Shown: one piece after another, positions 35,058-44,556 of the stretch | How the letters are laid out: every line of letters starts with the position of its first letter | Numbering within the stretch: position 1 is the first letter of the stretch | Assembly: GCA_022839625.1 (NCBI GenBank) | Contig: JALHJL010000006.1 | Span: 62,001-126,000, forward strand | DNA length: 64,000 nt | Direction: 5' to 3' | Source: Phycisphaerales bacterium | Lineage (GTDB): Bacteria > Planctomycetota > Phycisphaerae > UBA1845 > Fen-1342 | Made by a program: the position numbers and the translations under genes | The notes under the pieces: model-generated | Databases searched by the model: none | Seen by the model: only the letters and a program-made list of their open reading frames with translations | Told to the model about the DNA's origin: nothing

Positions 35058-35420
35058 ATGACGACCAACCCGGAACCACGGAACGAGAGCACGCCGCACG
35101 AGACCGGCAGCATCGCCATGCTCGGCGCCCGCTTGACGTGGGTCATCGTCGGCCCACTGGCCCTGCTGATGGTTACGCTGGGCATCGTGTCGCGCGGCGA
35201 CGGTTGGCTCACGATCCTGGACGTGCTGTTCGGCGTGCTCGTGGGCGCCATGTTCTTGGGGCGGTGGATGGAACAGCGCTCGGGGACCGCGCTGACCATC
35301 GCCGGCCAGCCGGCCACGGTTGCGCAGTTCAAGCGCTACACGGCGCTGCTGCTGGTTTGCGGTAGCGCGGTGTGGGCGACCGCGAACCTGCTGGGCAACC
35401 ATGTTTTGACGCGCGCCTAG
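35058..35420 (+). CDS. Small three-helix membrane protein
   Basis: A 120-residue protein with AGGAGG five bases before the ATG. It has a polar N-terminus (MTTNPEPRNESTPHETGSIA) and about three hydrophobic helices (LTWVIVGPLALLMVTLGIVS; LTILDVLFGVLVGAMFLGRW; YTALLLVCGSAVWATANLLG). No motif is recognisable. It is in the same orientation as the ECF sigma pair upstream and the opine-dehydrogenase cluster downstream, with gaps of about 230 and 150 bases. Confidence 0.65.
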   Translation: MTTNPEPRNESTPHETGSIAMLGARLTWVIVGPLALLMVTLGIVSRGDGWLTILDVLFGVLVGAMFLGRWMEQRSGTALTIAGQPATVAQFKRYTALLLVCGSAVWATANLLGNHVLTRA

Positions 35421-35571
35421 TTGGCATGGGGCGCCGGGCGGGTACTCTAGGGGGGTCGCATCTTGTTGCGCGCACGCGGTCCGGACCACGAAGCGGATTT
35501 CCGCGCGCGGCGGGACGTGGGCCAGCCGGCTCGCGCCGGCACGGGACGGGCACAGGCAAACGGAGCACGAC

Positions 35572-36666
35572 ATGGACAAGCCAGTATTTTGCGTCCTGGG
35601 GGCCGGGCACGGCGGTCTGGCCATGGCCGGGCACCTGGCGCTCATGGGCTTCGACGTACGCCTTTACAACCGCTCGCCCGAGCGCCTGCTGCCCATCACC
35701 AGCATGGGGGGCATCTCGGTCGAGGGGGCGGTCGAGGGCTTCGGGCGGATCGCGGTGGCCACGAGCGATCCGGCGGAGGCGCTGCGCGGCGCACAGGTGC
35801 TAATGGTCGTCGTCCCGGCGACGGCGCACCGGGACATCGCCGAAGCGGTAGCCCCACACGTGGTCGACGGGCAGATCATCGTGCTGAATCCCGGGCGCAC
35901 GTTCGGCGCGCTGGAGTTTCGCCAGGTCCTGACCGGGGCGGGCGTGACAGCGGATGTGGTGGTCGCCGAAGCCCAGACGCTGATCTATGCGTCGCGGGCC
36001 ACGAACCCCGGGCAGGTGCACATCTTTCGTATCAAGAACTCCATTCCGCTGGCGTCGATCACGGCCTACCGCACACCGGCCGTCTTGCCGGTTGTGCGTC
36101 ACGCCTACCCGCAATTCGTTCCGGGAGACAACGTCTTCAAGACCAGCTTCGACAACATCGGGGCGGTGTTTCACCCGGCCCTGGTCGTGCTCAACGCCGG
36201 CTGGATCGAGGACGTCTCGGAGTTCCAGTTCTACATCCAGGGTTGCACACCGTCCGTGGCACGCGTTCTGGAGCGTCTTGACGCGGAGCGCGTCGCGGTG
36301 GCCGAGGCCGTGGGGATCCGGGCCATGACGGCCCGCCAATGGCTGTACTTCGCCTACGAGGCTACCGGTCGCGGATTGCACGAGGCGATGCACGCCAACC
36401 CAGGCTACCGCGGGATCATGGCGCCCGCGGCGCTGCACATGCGTTACCTCCTCGAGGACGTGCCCATGAGCCTGGTGCCGATGGCCAGCCTGGGCGGGAT
36501 GCTCGGCGTTCCGACTCCTACCATCAATGCAGTGATCGACATGGCCGAAGCCCTGCTCGGAATGGACTTCCGGTCGGAGGGCCGCACGGTCGAGCGGCTG
36601 GGGATCCAGGGCCTGTCGGTCCGCGAGCTGCGGCTGCTGGCGATCGGCGAGGAGGAGAAGAAATGA
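35572..36666 (+). CDS. NAD(P)-dependent opine/octopine dehydrogenase family protein
   Basis: Members reductively condense an amino acid with a 2-oxo acid, or run the reverse reaction. The Rossmann motif is at the start (VFCVLGAGHGGLAMAGHLAL, then GFDVRLYNR). The C-terminal catalytic domain contains the HPALVVLNAGWIED stretch with the conserved His, FYIQGCTPSVARVLERLDAE, and later MRYLLEDVPMSLVPMASLGG. At 364 residues it has the family's length. The stop overlaps the start of the next gene as ATGA, and the following two genes are equally tight, so the enzyme belongs to a three-gene pathway. The substrate is unknown; the partners suggest an amino-acid or amine substrate. Confidence 0.85.
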   Translation: MDKPVFCVLGAGHGGLAMAGHLALMGFDVRLYNRSPERLLPITSMGGISVEGAVEGFGRIAVATSDPAEALRGAQVLMVVVPATAHRDIAEAVAPHVVDGQIIVLNPGRTFGALEFRQVLTGAGVTADVVVAEAQTLIYASRATNPGQVHIFRIKNSIPLASITAYRTPAVLPVVRHAYPQFVPGDNVFKTSFDNIGAVFHPALVVLNAGWIEDVSEFQFYIQGCTPSVARVLERLDAERVAVAEAVGIRAMTARQWLYFAYEATGRGLHEAMHANPGYRGIMAPAALHMRYLLEDVPMSLVPMASLGGMLGVPTPTINAVIDMAEALLGMDFRSEGRTVERLGIQGLSVRELRLLAIGEEEKK

Positions 36667-38288
36667 AGGGCCTCGTGCTCGGTGCGACTCTCGGGGACTG
36701 CGTTCACGCGGCAGGCTTGCTTGCGTTTCTGCGGCTCGCCGAGGCCGAGGGTTACACCACGCGCTTTCTCGGCATGCGGCGCACTCCAGGCGAGATCGCG
36801 CAGGAGACGGCGCGGCAGAAACCAGTCCTCGTCGCGCTCGGCTACCGCTTGACGCCTGACGCACTGCCGGGGCTGCTCGCTGAGCTCAAGACGGCTCTGC
36901 GCGGCACGGCGGCGGCGGACACACGTCTCGTCTTCGGCGGTACGCCGCCCGCCGCGGAAATCGCCGGGCAGAGCGGCCTGTTCGCACGGACCTTCTCGGG
37001 GGGCGAGAGCGTGGAAGAGGTGCGGGCTTTTCTGCGCGGCGATGCAGCCACCGCCGTGGCGCGCGTCCCGGCGCAGACGTTGCTGGAGCGTGTCGCCGAA
37101 CGGGCGCCGTTCCCGCTGTTGCGGCACCACTTCGGCCGGCCGAGCGTGGCAGAGACGGTGGCCGGGGCGCGGGAGATCGCGCTCTCCGGTGCGCTGGACG
37201 TGCTCTCGATCGGCCCGGACCAGAACGCGCAGGAGCACTTCTTCCAGCCGGAGCACATGAACCCCGCGCAGGACGGTGCGGGGGGCGTGCCGCTACGGCG
37301 TGAAGCGGACCTGGCCGCAATCTACGAGGCCACGCGGTGCGGCAATCATCCGCTGGTGCGCTGCTACGCCGGTACGCGCGACCTGGAGCGCTGGGCCGAG
37401 ATGAGCCTGCGCGCTATCCACAACGCCTGGGCCGCGATTCCGTTGACCTGGTACAGCCAACTCGACGGCCGCTCGACGCGCCCGCTGTGCGACGCCATCG
37501 CGGAGAACGTGGCGGTGATGGGCTGGTACGCGGCGCGCGGTGTACCCGTGGAGGTGAACGAAGCACACCATTGGAGCATGCGCGGCGCTGCGGACTCGAC
37601 GGCCGTGGTGATGGCGTTTCTGGCGGCGTACAACGCGAAGCACGCCGGCGTGCGCCACTACGTGGCACAGTACATGTTCGATACGCCGACGGGGACGACC
37701 CCGCGGATGGACCTGGCCAAGATGCTCGCCAAGCAGGAGTTGATCGACGAGCTGGCGGGCGCCGACTTCACCGTCTTCCGCGAGGTGCGCGCTGGGCTAG
37801 GCAGCTTGTCGCCGCGGGCCAACCTCGCCAAGGGGCAGATGGCGGCGTCGGGGGTCGTGGCGATGGCGCTGCGGCCGCACATCTTGCACGTGGTTGGCTT
37901 CAGCGAGGGCGATCACGCCGCGACGGCGCCGGAGGTCATCGAGTCCTGCGAGATCGCGCAGGGCGCGGTCGGGCGCGTCCTCGACGGCTTGCCCGACGCC
38001 CTGGCTGATCCCGTCGTGCGCCGGCGGAAGGAAGAGCTGGTCGCGGAAGCCCGCAAGCTGTTGGAGGCGATCCGCCGGCTCGACCCGCGCAGCGCCGATC
38101 CCTGGGCGGCCCCGGCGGTGCTGACGCGCGCGGTGGAGCGCGGCCTGCTGGATGCACCGGCGCTGCGCGGCAACGTGCACGCACGCGGGCAGGTGGTGAC
38201 GACACTCATCGACGGTGCGTGTCGGGCCGTCGATCCGGTGACGGGACGCGAGTTGAACGAAGCTGAGCGCATCGGGAGGTTGGAATAA
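36663..38288 (+). CDS. B12-binding protein with glutamate-mutase-E-like TIM-barrel domain
   Basis: A 541-residue protein. The first 130 residues resemble the cobalamin-binding subunit of glutamate mutase (VLGATLGDCVHAAGLLAFLR, then YTTRFLGMRRTPGEIAQETA, PVLVALGYRLTPDALPGLL, LVFGG). The usual D-x-H-x-x-G appears as D-C-V-H-A-A-G, one residue longer. The rest looks like the barrel subunit of glutamate mutase: IGPDQNAQEHFFQPEHMNPA, IPLTWYSQLDGRSTRPLCDA, VNEAHHWSMRGAADSTAVVM, and a C-terminal GLLDAPALRGNVHARGQVV. Both subunits therefore appear fused. Methylaspartate-type or another amino-acid rearrangement is possible. It is coupled on both sides (ATGA and TAATG overlaps). Confidence 0.65.
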   Translation: MKGLVLGATLGDCVHAAGLLAFLRLAEAEGYTTRFLGMRRTPGEIAQETARQKPVLVALGYRLTPDALPGLLAELKTALRGTAAADTRLVFGGTPPAAEIAGQSGLFARTFSGGESVEEVRAFLRGDAATAVARVPAQTLLERVAERAPFPLLRHHFGRPSVAETVAGAREIALSGALDVLSIGPDQNAQEHFFQPEHMNPAQDGAGGVPLRREADLAAIYEATRCGNHPLVRCYAGTRDLERWAEMSLRAIHNAWAAIPLTWYSQLDGRSTRPLCDAIAENVAVMGWYAARGVPVEVNEAHHWSMRGAADSTAVVMAFLAAYNAKHAGVRHYVAQYMFDTPTGTTPRMDLAKMLAKQELIDELAGADFTVFREVRAGLGSLSPRANLAKGQMAASGVVAMALRPHILHVVGFSEGDHAATAPEVIESCEIAQGAVGRVLDGLPDALADPVVRRRKEELVAEARKLLEAIRRLDPRSADPWAAPAVLTRAVERGLLDAPALRGNVHARGQVVTTLIDGACRAVDPVTGRELNEAERIGRLE

Positions 38289-39700
38289 TGTCGGGCATCG
38301 CCGGAATGGCAGCGCCGCACGCTAAGACACGCGTGGAGGCCATGCTGGACAAGCTGGCGCACCGCAGTCGCGCGGGGCGCACCGTCACGGAGTACGAAGG
38401 GGCGACGGTCGGCGCCGTGTGGGGGGCAGCGCAGCCGCACTCCGCGCGTTGTGGCGGGCAGGAATGCGGAGTTGATGATGTGCTCGGCGGAGCCCGTCGG
38501 GCGCGGGCACGGCTGGTCGGCGACCGCCTGGTGCTGGAGCGCGACCCGTTCGGCGTCGCGCCCCTCTATTACGCGCATACCGCCGACGGTTGCCTGTGCT
38601 TCGCCTCCGAGGTCAAGGCACTGCTGGAACTGAGCCGCGTGGTCCACGAGCTGCCGCCCGGGAGCCGGTATGACGGGCAGGACCTCCGGCCTGATCTCGA
38701 TTGGCAGGCGCCAACGACCGCCTGGGCAGCGCAAACTCCCTCTTCGCACACGGCGGCGACTCCGGTGGACCACCGGCCGGAAACCGCGGCCGCTCCGGTC
38801 ATCGCGGCGGGACTTCTCGAGCGCCTGAACGCAGCCGTGACGAGCGGTCTGCAAAGCGGCGGCGGCGAGGTGGGCACGTGGCTCTCCGGCGGCCTGGACT
38901 CGAGCGCCATCACCGCCCTGGTGCGTCCGCATGTCCGGGAGCTTCACACCTTCGTGGCGGGTTTGGCGGGCGCCCCCGATCTGGAACATGCGCGGCTGGT
39001 GGCGGAGTACCTGAAGACGACGCACCACGAGGTAGTCGTCAGTCCCAGGGAACTGATCGCGGCGCTGCCCCGCGTGATCTACCACCTGGAGTCTTTCGAT
39101 GCGCTGCTGGTGCGCTCCAGCATCACCAATTTCCTGGCCGCCGAACGGGCGGCAGAGTACGTCCCCGCCGTCTTTTCAGGCGAGGGCGGCGACGAGTTGT
39201 TTGCCGGTTACGAGTATCTGCGCTCGGTCCCGGCCGCGCAACTGGCCGCCGAGCTGCTGGACATCACCGGCCGGCTGCACAACACCGCGCTCCAGCGCGT
39301 GGACCGCTCCGCGGCGGCCCACGGCCTGGTGGCGCACGTCCCGTTCCTCGATCCGGCCGTGGCCGACTACGCACTTCGCATCCCGCCGGAGTACAAGCTG
39401 CACGACGGCGTGGAGAAGTGGATTCTGCGGCAGGCGGTGGAGCGGTTGTTGCCGGACGCGGTTCTGCGGCGCAGGAAGGCCAAGTTCTGGGAGGGCGCGG
39501 GCGTTGGAGAACAACTGGCCGATCATGCCGAAGCGAGTATCACGGATGACGACTTCCGGCGCGAGCGCCGGCTGCCGAACGGATGGGAACTGAACACGAA
39601 AGAGGAACTGCTGTACTGGCGCATCTTCCGGGAGCACTTCGGGCCGCTGGAGGAGCTGAGCTGGATGGGCCGCACCAAGGGTGCTCCGCAGGCCGCGTAG
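38288..39700 (+). CDS. Asparagine-synthetase-like protein without glutaminase cysteine
   Basis: Class B asparagine synthetases begin MCGIAG, the Cys being the glutaminase nucleophile. Here the start is MSGIAGMAAPHAKTRVEAML, with Ser in place of Cys, and the glutaminase domain is short (about 125 residues, ending DPFGVAPLYYA and FASEVKALL). The synthetase half is intact: PPi-loop TWLSGGLDSSAITALV near residue 200, GEGGDELFAGYEYL, and FLDPAVADYALRIP with EKWILRQAVERLLPD. It may use free ammonia or another amine, as beta-lactam synthetase relatives do. The ATG overlaps the preceding stop by one base. Linker residues 140-175 are low complexity. Confidence 0.85.
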   Translation: MSGIAGMAAPHAKTRVEAMLDKLAHRSRAGRTVTEYEGATVGAVWGAAQPHSARCGGQECGVDDVLGGARRARARLVGDRLVLERDPFGVAPLYYAHTADGCLCFASEVKALLELSRVVHELPPGSRYDGQDLRPDLDWQAPTTAWAAQTPSSHTAATPVDHRPETAAAPVIAAGLLERLNAAVTSGLQSGGGEVGTWLSGGLDSSAITALVRPHVRELHTFVAGLAGAPDLEHARLVAEYLKTTHHEVVVSPRELIAALPRVIYHLESFDALLVRSSITNFLAAERAAEYVPAVFSGEGGDELFAGYEYLRSVPAAQLAAELLDITGRLHNTALQRVDRSAAAHGLVAHVPFLDPAVADYALRIPPEYKLHDGVEKWILRQAVERLLPDAVLRRRKAKFWEGAGVGEQLADHAEASITDDDFRRERRLPNGWELNTKEELLYWRIFREHFGPLEELSWMGRTKGAPQAA

Positions 39701-39727
39701 CCGCGCAACCGAGCGGTTGGTCCGACC

Positions 39728-41545
39728 TTACTTGCTCTCGTAGTACGCTTGCCCGTCCGCGTAGAGGGCCCGGCGGGACTGGTAGTCCTTGACCGCGTCG
39801 GGCTTGTTGGCGGCCTCGGCGCGTTCGATGGCCTCGGCGATTGCCTTCTGCGCATCGTCGAACCGGCCGGCAGCCGCATAGGCGGCGGCCAGCGTGTCCA
39901 ACATCGCGTCGTCGTTGCGCTGCGTGATCTCGCAGGCCCGCTCCGCCCGCTGGACGGCTTCGGTGGCGTTCCGGAGACTCGGGTCGGCGCAGGTCGCCAG
40001 GTGCCACGCCAACGCGTTCGCCAGGTCCGCGGAATCCGGGACCAACTCCAAGCCCTCGCGCAGCAGCCGCTCCAGGCCGGCGTAGTCCTTTTCCCGAAGC
40101 AGCAGGTCGTGGAGGGCCAGCCGGGGCAGGGTGTAGTGCGGGTCGATGCGCAGCGCCTGGGTGAGCTGCTCGCGGGCGCCGGCCGCGTCCCCCGCGTAAA
40201 AGAGGAGGATGCCCAACTCATGGCGCGTCGTGGCTGATTCCGGGTCGAGCTCGCCCGCCCGGCGCAACGCGGCGCGCGCCTCGTCGGGCTTGCCCAACTG
40301 AAGGAACCACTCGCCGGCCCGCTGGTGCAACTCCGCGTTTTCGGGAGCTGCGGCCAAGGCCGCATTCAGCAGCGGCACGGCCTTGTCCGGAACCTGCTGC
40401 TGGAGGGCCAGCGCGCAGAACCGCCGGAGGGCATCCTCATCGTCGGGCGTCCGCTCGAGCACCTCGCGCAGGAGCTGCTCGGCGCGGTCGTAGTCTTTCA
40501 GAAGCATCAGGGCGAACGCGAGCTTGGTCTTGGCGGGCGCGTAATCCCTGGCGTCCGGCAGATTAAGGATACGCTCCAGCTCTTCCACGGCCTCCGTGAT
40601 CTTCCCCTGCCGACCGAGGGTCTCTCCGAGCTCGGTGCGGGCCCGCACGCCCGATTCGTCAACCTCCACCGCCTGCCGCAGCAGTCTCTCAGCGGCGGCA
40701 TATTGCTTGCGATCGGCCAGCGTCTTGGCACTGCTGAGGAGCGTTTCCAGGTCCAGGCCGCGTTGCAGCATCAGGTTCTCGAACTGGTCGGACAGGGGCC
40801 GCAAACGCATGTCGCCGAGGGCATATCGCCGATGCGCTTCAGCTTCCTCAGACTTGCCCTGCCGGTCGAGGAGAGCCGCCAGCCCGGCATGGGCCGGCCC
40901 GTACTTGGGCGCGGCCTTCAACGTCGCTCGGAAGTGGCGTGCCGCCTCGTCGAGCTGGCCCGCCGCCAAGGCGCGTTGGCCGAGGCCGGCGTGGGCAATC
41001 GGATCGTGGGGGTCCGTGGCCAGCGCGTCCTCGAACATCTTGAACGCCCGCGTTGGGTCCTTTTCCAGCAGCAATGCGGCCAAGCGCGTGCGGGCCAAGC
41101 GGGAGTCCTCCTTGAGCGCGAGCACCCGCTGATAGGCCGCGGCGGCCTGCTCGGGGTCCGCGGCCCGCTCGTACGCCAGGCCCAGACAGTACCACCACGT
41201 CAGCTCGGCGGGTTCCAGCCTGGTGGCGTGCTCGAAGCACGCGACGGCCCCCTGTGGCAGGCCGTGCGCGTAGCACAACGCGCCCAGGTCTACGGCCTTG
41301 TTCACGTCGGCCGGGTCGCCCAGCGCTTCGTGACGCGCTGCGCCGATCTTCGTTTCGAGCGCCGGCGGCAACCTGGTGAAGTCCATCTCGGGCAGAATGA
41401 GGTCGCTAACCCCCGAACTTGACGCTGTTGCAGGTGCGGAGTCGGTGGCGGTCGGAGCCTCGCCGCGCTTGCAGCCGCCCGGCAGGACGGGCAGGACCGC
41501 CAGCAAAGTCACCAGACAGAGTCGAATGCAACGTCGCTTGTTCAT
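39728..41545 (-). CDS. Tetratricopeptide-repeat lipoprotein
   Basis: A 605-residue protein starting MNKRRCIRLCLVTLLAVLPV with a lipobox LPGGC. The remainder is about a dozen TPR helical hairpins (AVACFEHATRLEPAELTWWY, AAAAYQRVLALKEDSRLART, AAERLLRQAVEVDESGVRAR, AREQLTQALRIDPHYTLPRL, ending KDYQSRRALYADGQAYYESK). TPR arrays hold protein partners, and here they would act in the periplasm or at the outer membrane. It is divergent from the acyl-CoA synthetase, with about 240 bases between starts. The partner is unknown. A longer in-frame start at 41824 is not supported by a signal sequence. Confidence 0.85.
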   Translation of the reverse strand: MNKRRCIRLCLVTLLAVLPVLPGGCKRGEAPTATDSAPATASSSGVSDLILPEMDFTRLPPALETKIGAARHEALGDPADVNKAVDLGALCYAHGLPQGAVACFEHATRLEPAELTWWYCLGLAYERAADPEQAAAAYQRVLALKEDSRLARTRLAALLLEKDPTRAFKMFEDALATDPHDPIAHAGLGQRALAAGQLDEAARHFRATLKAAPKYGPAHAGLAALLDRQGKSEEAEAHRRYALGDMRLRPLSDQFENLMLQRGLDLETLLSSAKTLADRKQYAAAERLLRQAVEVDESGVRARTELGETLGRQGKITEAVEELERILNLPDARDYAPAKTKLAFALMLLKDYDRAEQLLREVLERTPDDEDALRRFCALALQQQVPDKAVPLLNAALAAAPENAELHQRAGEWFLQLGKPDEARAALRRAGELDPESATTRHELGILLFYAGDAAGAREQLTQALRIDPHYTLPRLALHDLLLREKDYAGLERLLREGLELVPDSADLANALAWHLATCADPSLRNATEAVQRAERACEITQRNDDAMLDTLAAAYAAAGRFDDAQKAIAEAIERAEAANKPDAVKDYQSRRALYADGQAYYESK

Positions 41546-41787
41546 GGCCTTTCCCTGTATCTGCGGGGCGCGGACGCCCGGCGCTGCGACTGGGGTAGCC
41601 GACGGCGAGTGCCGGCCGCGGCAGGGGCGGCACCGCCCCGATCGGCCCAGCATACCGTCCGAAGCGAGCGCCGCCAACGTCGGCCCGGCGGATCCAGCCG
41701 CGGTCGCCTGGAGCCTTCCCGGTCCTCGCTCTGGAAGCGAGTCGGATTGTGGGATAGGTTCTACAAGAGACGCAGCGGAGAACGAGC

Positions 41788-44472
41788 ATGAGCGTGCGCA
41801 ACCTGGACTCGCTGTTCCGACCAACGTCCGTCGCAGTGATTGGGGCGTCCAACAGCCCGAACAGCATCGGCGGAGTGGTCATGCGCAATCTGCTCAAGGG
41901 CGGGTTCACGGGGCCGATCATGCCGGTGAACCCCAAGTACCCGGCCGTCGCCGGCGTACTCACGTACCCGGACGTCGCACACCTGCCGCTGACGCCCGAC
42001 GTGGCCGTCATCTGTACGCCGCCGGCCACGATCCCCGGGCTCATCGAGCAGCTCGGGGAGCGCGGCACGCGGGCGGCCATCGTGATCACGGCGGGGCTCT
42101 CCAATCCCCTGCCCGACAACCGCGGCCGCACGATCCAGCAGGCGATGCTGGACGCGGCCCGGCCCCACCTGCTCCGTGTTCTCGGCCCCAATTGCGTCGG
42201 CCTGCTGGTGCCGGCGCTCGGGCTCAACGCGACTTTCGCGCATGCGGAGATCGGTCCCGGATCGCTCGCCTTCGTGTCGCAGTCGGGCGGGTTCTGCACG
42301 GCCACCCTCGACTGGGCCCGTGCACGCGGGATCGGCTTCTCGCACTTCGTGTCGCTGGGGAATGCGGCGGATGTCGATTTCGGCGACGTGCTCGACTACC
42401 TGGGCAGCACGCCGGAAACGACGGCCATCCTGCTGTACATGGAGTCCATCGGCAGCGACGAGGCCCGCAAGTTCATGTCCGCGGCACGCGCCGCCGCCCG
42501 CAACAAACCGGTGCTGGCCATCAAGGCCGGCCGGAACCCGGAGGGAGCCCGCGCGGCGGCGTCGCACACCGGCGCACTGGCCGGCTCCGACGGCGTGTAT
42601 GACGCTGCCCTCCGCCGGGCAGGCATCCTGCGCGTGTTCACCCTCGACGAGTTGTTCGACGCGGTCGAGACCCTGGCCCGCGCGCGGCCGTTGCAGGGGG
42701 AGCGGCTGGCGATCCTGACCAACGGCGGCGGCCCCGGAGTCATCGCGACGGACGCGCTGATCGCGGACGGCGGGACGCTCGCCGAGTTCTCCGCCGATAC
42801 GCTTCGCAAGCTCGATACGCTGCTGCCGTACACCTGGTCGCACGGAAACCCGGTCGACATGATCGGCGACTCCGATTACCGCACATACATCCAGGCGTTG
42901 GGCATCCTGTTGGAAGACCCGGGCGTCGATGCCATTCTCGTGATGAACGCTCCCAGCGCGCTCGCGCCGCCGGAAGAGACGGCCCGCGGCATCGTGAACG
43001 CGCTGCACGAGGCCAAGCTCCCCGTTCTCACGAGCTGGCTCGGCGGGGAGGCGGCCGGCCGCGCGCGGCAGATCTTCGCACAAGCCGGGATTCCCACGTA
43101 CGACACGCCTGAGAGCGCTGTGCGCGCGTTCATGCACATGGTGCGCTACCGGCGTAACCAGGAAATTCTGACCCAGACGCCGCCTTCCGCTCCGACCGAC
43201 TTCACGCCCACGCCGGGGGCGGCCCGGGCGGTGATCGAGACGGCGTTGTCCGAGGACCGTGAGCTGTTGACCGAGCCCGAGGCCAAGCAGGTGCTGGCGG
43301 CGTACGGCGTCCCGGTGGTCGAGACGCGCGTCGTCGCGGACCCCTACGAGGCTGCGAAGCTCTCGGAGGAGATCGGTTTTCCGGTCGCGCTGAAGATCCT
43401 CTCGCCGGACATCACGCACAAGTCGGACGTGGGCGGCGTGGCGCTGGCCCTGGACGCGTCGGACGACGTGTGGACGGCCGCCGTGACCATGCAGACCCGC
43501 ATCGCAAAGCGGATGCCGGAGGCGCGCCTGACCGGCTTCACGGTGCAGAAGATGGTCCGCCGCCCACAGGCGCACGAACTCATCATCGGCGTCAGTACGG
43601 ATTCGATCTTCGGTCCGGTGATTCTCTTCGGGCGGGGCGGGACCGCGGTCGAGGTGGTGGCGGACAGCACGACGGCGCTGCCGCCCATGAACATGAGTCT
43701 GGCGCGGCGCATGATCGGGCGGACGCAGGTGTACAAGCTGCTGAAGGGGTACCGGGACCGGCCGCCCGCAGACCTGGACGCGATTTGCCTGACTCTGATC
43801 CAGGTTTCGCAGCTTATCGTGGACCGCCCCGAGATCATCGAGCTCGACATCAACCCCCTGTTCGCGGATCACCAGGGCGTGCTCGCGCTGGACGCACGGA
43901 TTCGTATTGCGCCGGCCGGGACGTCAGGAGCGCGGCGACTGGCAATCCGGCCGTACCCGCGCGAGCTGGAAGAGACCGTCCGGCTGCCGTCCGGGCGGGA
44001 AGTCTTCGTGCGGCCGATCCGGCCCGAGGATGCCCCGGCCCACAAGGCTTTCATCGCCCGTCTCACGCCCGAAGACCTGCGTTTTCGCTTCCTGGGCGTC
44101 ATCCGCGACGTGCCGCCGAGCGAGATGGCACGCCTGACCCAGATCGACTATGACCGCGAGATGGCCTTCATCGCGATCGCGCCCGATGAGCAGGGAGAGA
44201 TGGAGACGCTGGCCGTCGTTCGAACCGTGTCCAACCCGGACAACACCAAGGCCGACTTCGCCGTCATGGTGCGCTCGGACCTGAAGCGCTCCGGACTCGG
44301 CAGCGCGCTCATGGAGAAGATGATTCGCTATTGCCGCAGCCGCGGGACGCAGGAAATCGTCGGCGAAGTGCTGGCCGACAACCAGGCGATGCTGAACCTC
44401 ACCGCCCGGCTCGGCTTCACGGTGCGCCCGCTGCCGGAAAAGGGGCGCTGCGAAGTGCGACTCACTCTGTAG
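41788..44472 (+). CDS. ADP-forming acyl-CoA synthetase fused to GNAT acetyltransferase (Pat-like)
   Basis: An 894-residue protein. Residues 1-450 are the CoA-binding/ligase part (SVAVIGASNSPNSIGGVVMR, SQSGGFCTATLDWARARGIG with the active loop, then SHTGALAGSD), and 470-700 an ATP-grasp part (VVETRVVADPYEAAKLSEEI, GFPVALKILSPDITHKSDVG, GFTVQKMVRRPQAHELIIGV). About 740-894 is a GNAT domain (FVRPIRPEDAPAHKAFIARL, FAVMVRSDLKRSGLGSALME). This fusion is that of protein acetyltransferase Pat/YfiQ, which acetylates lysines of acetyl-CoA synthetase and others. In Pat the ligase half often lacks catalytic His; SHTGALAGSD retains the His region, so both activities are possible. Confidence 0.9.
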   Translation: MSVRNLDSLFRPTSVAVIGASNSPNSIGGVVMRNLLKGGFTGPIMPVNPKYPAVAGVLTYPDVAHLPLTPDVAVICTPPATIPGLIEQLGERGTRAAIVITAGLSNPLPDNRGRTIQQAMLDAARPHLLRVLGPNCVGLLVPALGLNATFAHAEIGPGSLAFVSQSGGFCTATLDWARARGIGFSHFVSLGNAADVDFGDVLDYLGSTPETTAILLYMESIGSDEARKFMSAARAAARNKPVLAIKAGRNPEGARAAASHTGALAGSDGVYDAALRRAGILRVFTLDELFDAVETLARARPLQGERLAILTNGGGPGVIATDALIADGGTLAEFSADTLRKLDTLLPYTWSHGNPVDMIGDSDYRTYIQALGILLEDPGVDAILVMNAPSALAPPEETARGIVNALHEAKLPVLTSWLGGEAAGRARQIFAQAGIPTYDTPESAVRAFMHMVRYRRNQEILTQTPPSAPTDFTPTPGAARAVIETALSEDRELLTEPEAKQVLAAYGVPVVETRVVADPYEAAKLSEEIGFPVALKILSPDITHKSDVGGVALALDASDDVWTAAVTMQTRIAKRMPEARLTGFTVQKMVRRPQAHELIIGVSTDSIFGPVILFGRGGTAVEVVADSTTALPPMNMSLARRMIGRTQVYKLLKGYRDRPPADLDAICLTLIQVSQLIVDRPEIIELDINPLFADHQGVLALDARIRIAPAGTSGARRLAIRPYPRELEETVRLPSGREVFVRPIRPEDAPAHKAFIARLTPEDLRFRFLGVIRDVPPSEMARLTQIDYDREMAFIAIAPDEQGEMETLAVVRTVSNPDNTKADFAVMVRSDLKRSGLGSALMEKMIRYCRSRGTQEIVGEVLADNQAMLNLTARLGFTVRPLPEKGRCEVRLTL

Positions 44473-44556
44473 GCATGAATCGGCGGCCCGGGTCTGGCCC
44501 CCGGCCGCGGAAGCTGCAATGCGCTGCCGCGGCCGGGGCTCAGCCCGCCCGCTTCG

